From positions 1 to 6,386 of the forward strand of contig JAKADF010000208.1 of assembly GCA_021820805.1 (NCBI GenBank): a DNA stretch of 6,386 nucleotides. The letters run 5' to 3'. The notes under the pieces were generated by a model that was not told where the DNA came from, did not search any database, and saw only the letters and a list, made by a program, of their open reading frames with translations. This DNA is from Bacillota bacterium (GTDB lineage Bacteria; Bacillota; Bacilli; Alicyclobacillales; Alicyclobacillaceae). The translations under genes were made by a program, and so were the position numbers. Shown here one piece after another: positions 5,251 through 6,386 of this stretch; position 1 is the first letter of the stretch; each line of letters begins with the position of its first letter.

Positions 5251-6386
5251 GTGGAACTTACAAATATGCAGCGTTTAACGCCTGCTGAATTGATTGAATC
5301 TGCGATTGCTCGCAAAGAAGGCGTTTTGCTTGCCAATGGAGCCTTTTGCGCGCATACTGGGAAATTTACAGGACGCTCTCCAAAGGATAAATATTTTGTT
5401 GAGTTCGAAGACTGTACTCTTCCGACAGAACAACATCAATGGCTAAATGAGAGTCAGTTTGAACGTTTATTCTCAAAAGTAAAATCACATTTGGAGCGTA
5501 TCGGCTGCTTTGTATATGACGGCGCAGTCAATCAGCATCCAGAATATCAGGTGCCAGTTCGTTTTTATACAGAGTACGCATGGCATAATTTATTTGTACA
5601 ACGTATGTTTGTGGAACAGCAAGACAATCGTGCACCTATGTACACTGTGTATGCAGCTCCGACAATGATGGCGGATCCAAAATTGGATGGTACAAGGTCT
5701 GAAACATTTATCGTACTTCATCCAAAGCGCAACATAATTCTGATAGGCGGAACTGAATATGCAGGTGAGCTGAAAAAATCGATTTTCACGATGATGCATC
5801 ATCATTTGTCTTTGCAAGGTGTAATGCCTATGCACTGCAGCGCATCAATAGGGGAAGATAATGATGTTGCACTCTTCTTCGGACTTTCTGGAACTGGCAA
5901 GACCACTTTATCAGCTGATCCGAACAGACGTCTCATTGGTGATGATGAGCACGGCTGGGGTGAGGATGGAGTCTTTAATTTAGAAGGGGGTTGCTATGCA
6001 AAATGCATCGACCTCTCACAAGAGAAAGAACCTGACATCTTTAATGCGGTCAAGTTTGGGGCCGTTTTAGAAAATGTAGTCTATGATGAAAAACGAGAAC
6101 CGTTGTACGATAATCGAACACTTACAGAAAATACACGTGCTGCATATCCGCTTAATCATATCCGGAATGTAGAGCCGTCTGGACGCGGCGGCCATCCTAA
6201 AGTAATTTTGTTCCTGTCTGCTGATGCATCAGGTGTGCTCCCAGCAGTTTCAAGACTGAATCCAGAAGATGCGAAGAAACATTTCCTTCTCGGCTACACA
6301 AGTAAGCTGGCTGGAACTGAACGTGGAGTCGTGAGCCCTGAGGCAACATTCTCAGCATGTTTTGCTGCACCATTCCTGACAGATCG
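5251..6386 (+). CDS. pckA: Phosphoenolpyruvate carboxykinase (ATP), 3'-truncated by the window edge
   Basis: Cytoplasmic gluconeogenic enzyme converting oxaloacetate and ATP to PEP, ADP and CO2. The frame is open from GTG 5251 to the right edge (378 complete codons of roughly 520). Substrate and metal residues are in place: R42 in TGRSPKDKY, Y170 and K175/K176 in GGTEYAGELKK, H195 in PMHCSAS, the P-loop GLSGTGKTT (211-219), D231/D232 in IGDDEHGW, EGGCYAKCI (245-253), R296 in TENTRAAYP, and SKLAGTERG (351-359). The start is GTG, with AAGGAG at 5238-5243; an in-frame TGA at 5227-5229 rules out a longer protein. The N-terminus is about 14 residues shorter than I recall for B. subtilis PckA: VELT resembles the start of that protein, then the alignment resumes at QRLTPAEL. 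Upstream DNA holds a sigma-A-like promoter and CcpN-like sites. Confidence 0.97.
   Translation, partial: MELTNMQRLTPAELIESAIARKEGVLLANGAFCAHTGKFTGRSPKDKYFVEFEDCTLPTEQHQWLNESQFERLFSKVKSHLERIGCFVYDGAVNQHPEYQVPVRFYTEYAWHNLFVQRMFVEQQDNRAPMYTVYAAPTMMADPKLDGTRSETFIVLHPKRNIILIGGTEYAGELKKSIFTMMHHHLSLQGVMPMHCSASIGEDNDVALFFGLSGTGKTTLSADPNRRLIGDDEHGWGEDGVFNLEGGCYAKCIDLSQEKEPDIFNAVKFGAVLENVVYDEKREPLYDNRTLTENTRAAYPLNHIRNVEPSGRGGHPKVILFLSADASGVLPAVSRLNPEDAKKHFLLGYTSKLAGTERGVVSPEATFSACFAAPFLTD

Noticed and set aside
5214..5288. 24-codon frame with ATG 5214 as a leader peptide, or as the lost N-terminus of PckA through a frameshift
   Set aside because: It has no Shine-Dalgarno sequence. The pckA frame itself begins with VELT, resembling known N-termini, and has its own well-spaced AAGGAG.
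4863..5336. 157-codon open frame on the - strand across the 104-aa gene, the pckA promoter region and the pckA start
   Set aside because: It overlaps two better supported + strand genes and the promoter, matches no family I know, and has no convincing start site.

Overview
The window looks like chromosomal DNA from a Gram-positive Firmicute of the order Bacillales, with Bacillaceae or Planococcaceae most likely. This rests on strong AAGGAGG-type ribosome binding sites, frequent TTG and GTG starts, moderate-to-low GC, and proteins closest to Bacillus-type GtaB/GalU, DUF309 and PckA. That placement is from recollection of the families, not from a search.

Left part (1-3189, + strand): a phenylacetate catabolism cluster. 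A TetR-family regulator whose first codons lie outside the window is followed by paaA, paaB, paaC and paaD with gaps of 6 to 27 bases, so they read as one operon. PaaA, PaaB and PaaC are subunits of the phenylacetyl-CoA 1,2-epoxidase, and PaaD is a MIP18/DUF59-type Fe-S assembly accessory protein. The usual fifth gene, paaE (the reductase), does not follow paaD, and no other paa gene is in view. PaaC keeps a full set of candidate diiron ligands, with almost the same spacing as the catalytic subunit PaaA. The PaaC of E. coli lacks several of these.

Middle (3190-4685): a perfect 10-bp inverted repeat separates paaD from a convergent pair on the - strand. These are galU/gtaB (UTP-glucose-1-phosphate uridylyltransferase, TTG start) and, upstream of it, a DUF309-family gene.

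Right part (4686-6386, + strand): a divergent intergenic region leads to a 104-aa protein that I do not recognise, with its Shine-Dalgarno sequence in the loop of a small hairpin. A 161-base intergenic region follows, with a sigma-A-like promoter and three near-matches to the CcpN operator consensus. It leads to pckA (ATP-type PEP carboxykinase), which runs off the right edge and has no stop codon in the window.

Phenylacetate degradation ends in acetyl-CoA and succinyl-CoA, so PEP carboxykinase would be needed for gluconeogenesis on such a substrate, and GalU draws on the hexose phosphates produced. This metabolic link is inference; the genes are not in one operon. I see no mobile element, CRISPR array, tRNA or rRNA. 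No gene-free stretch exceeds about 160 bases. I found no clearly new system; the best leads are the PaaC ligand set and the regulation of pckA.
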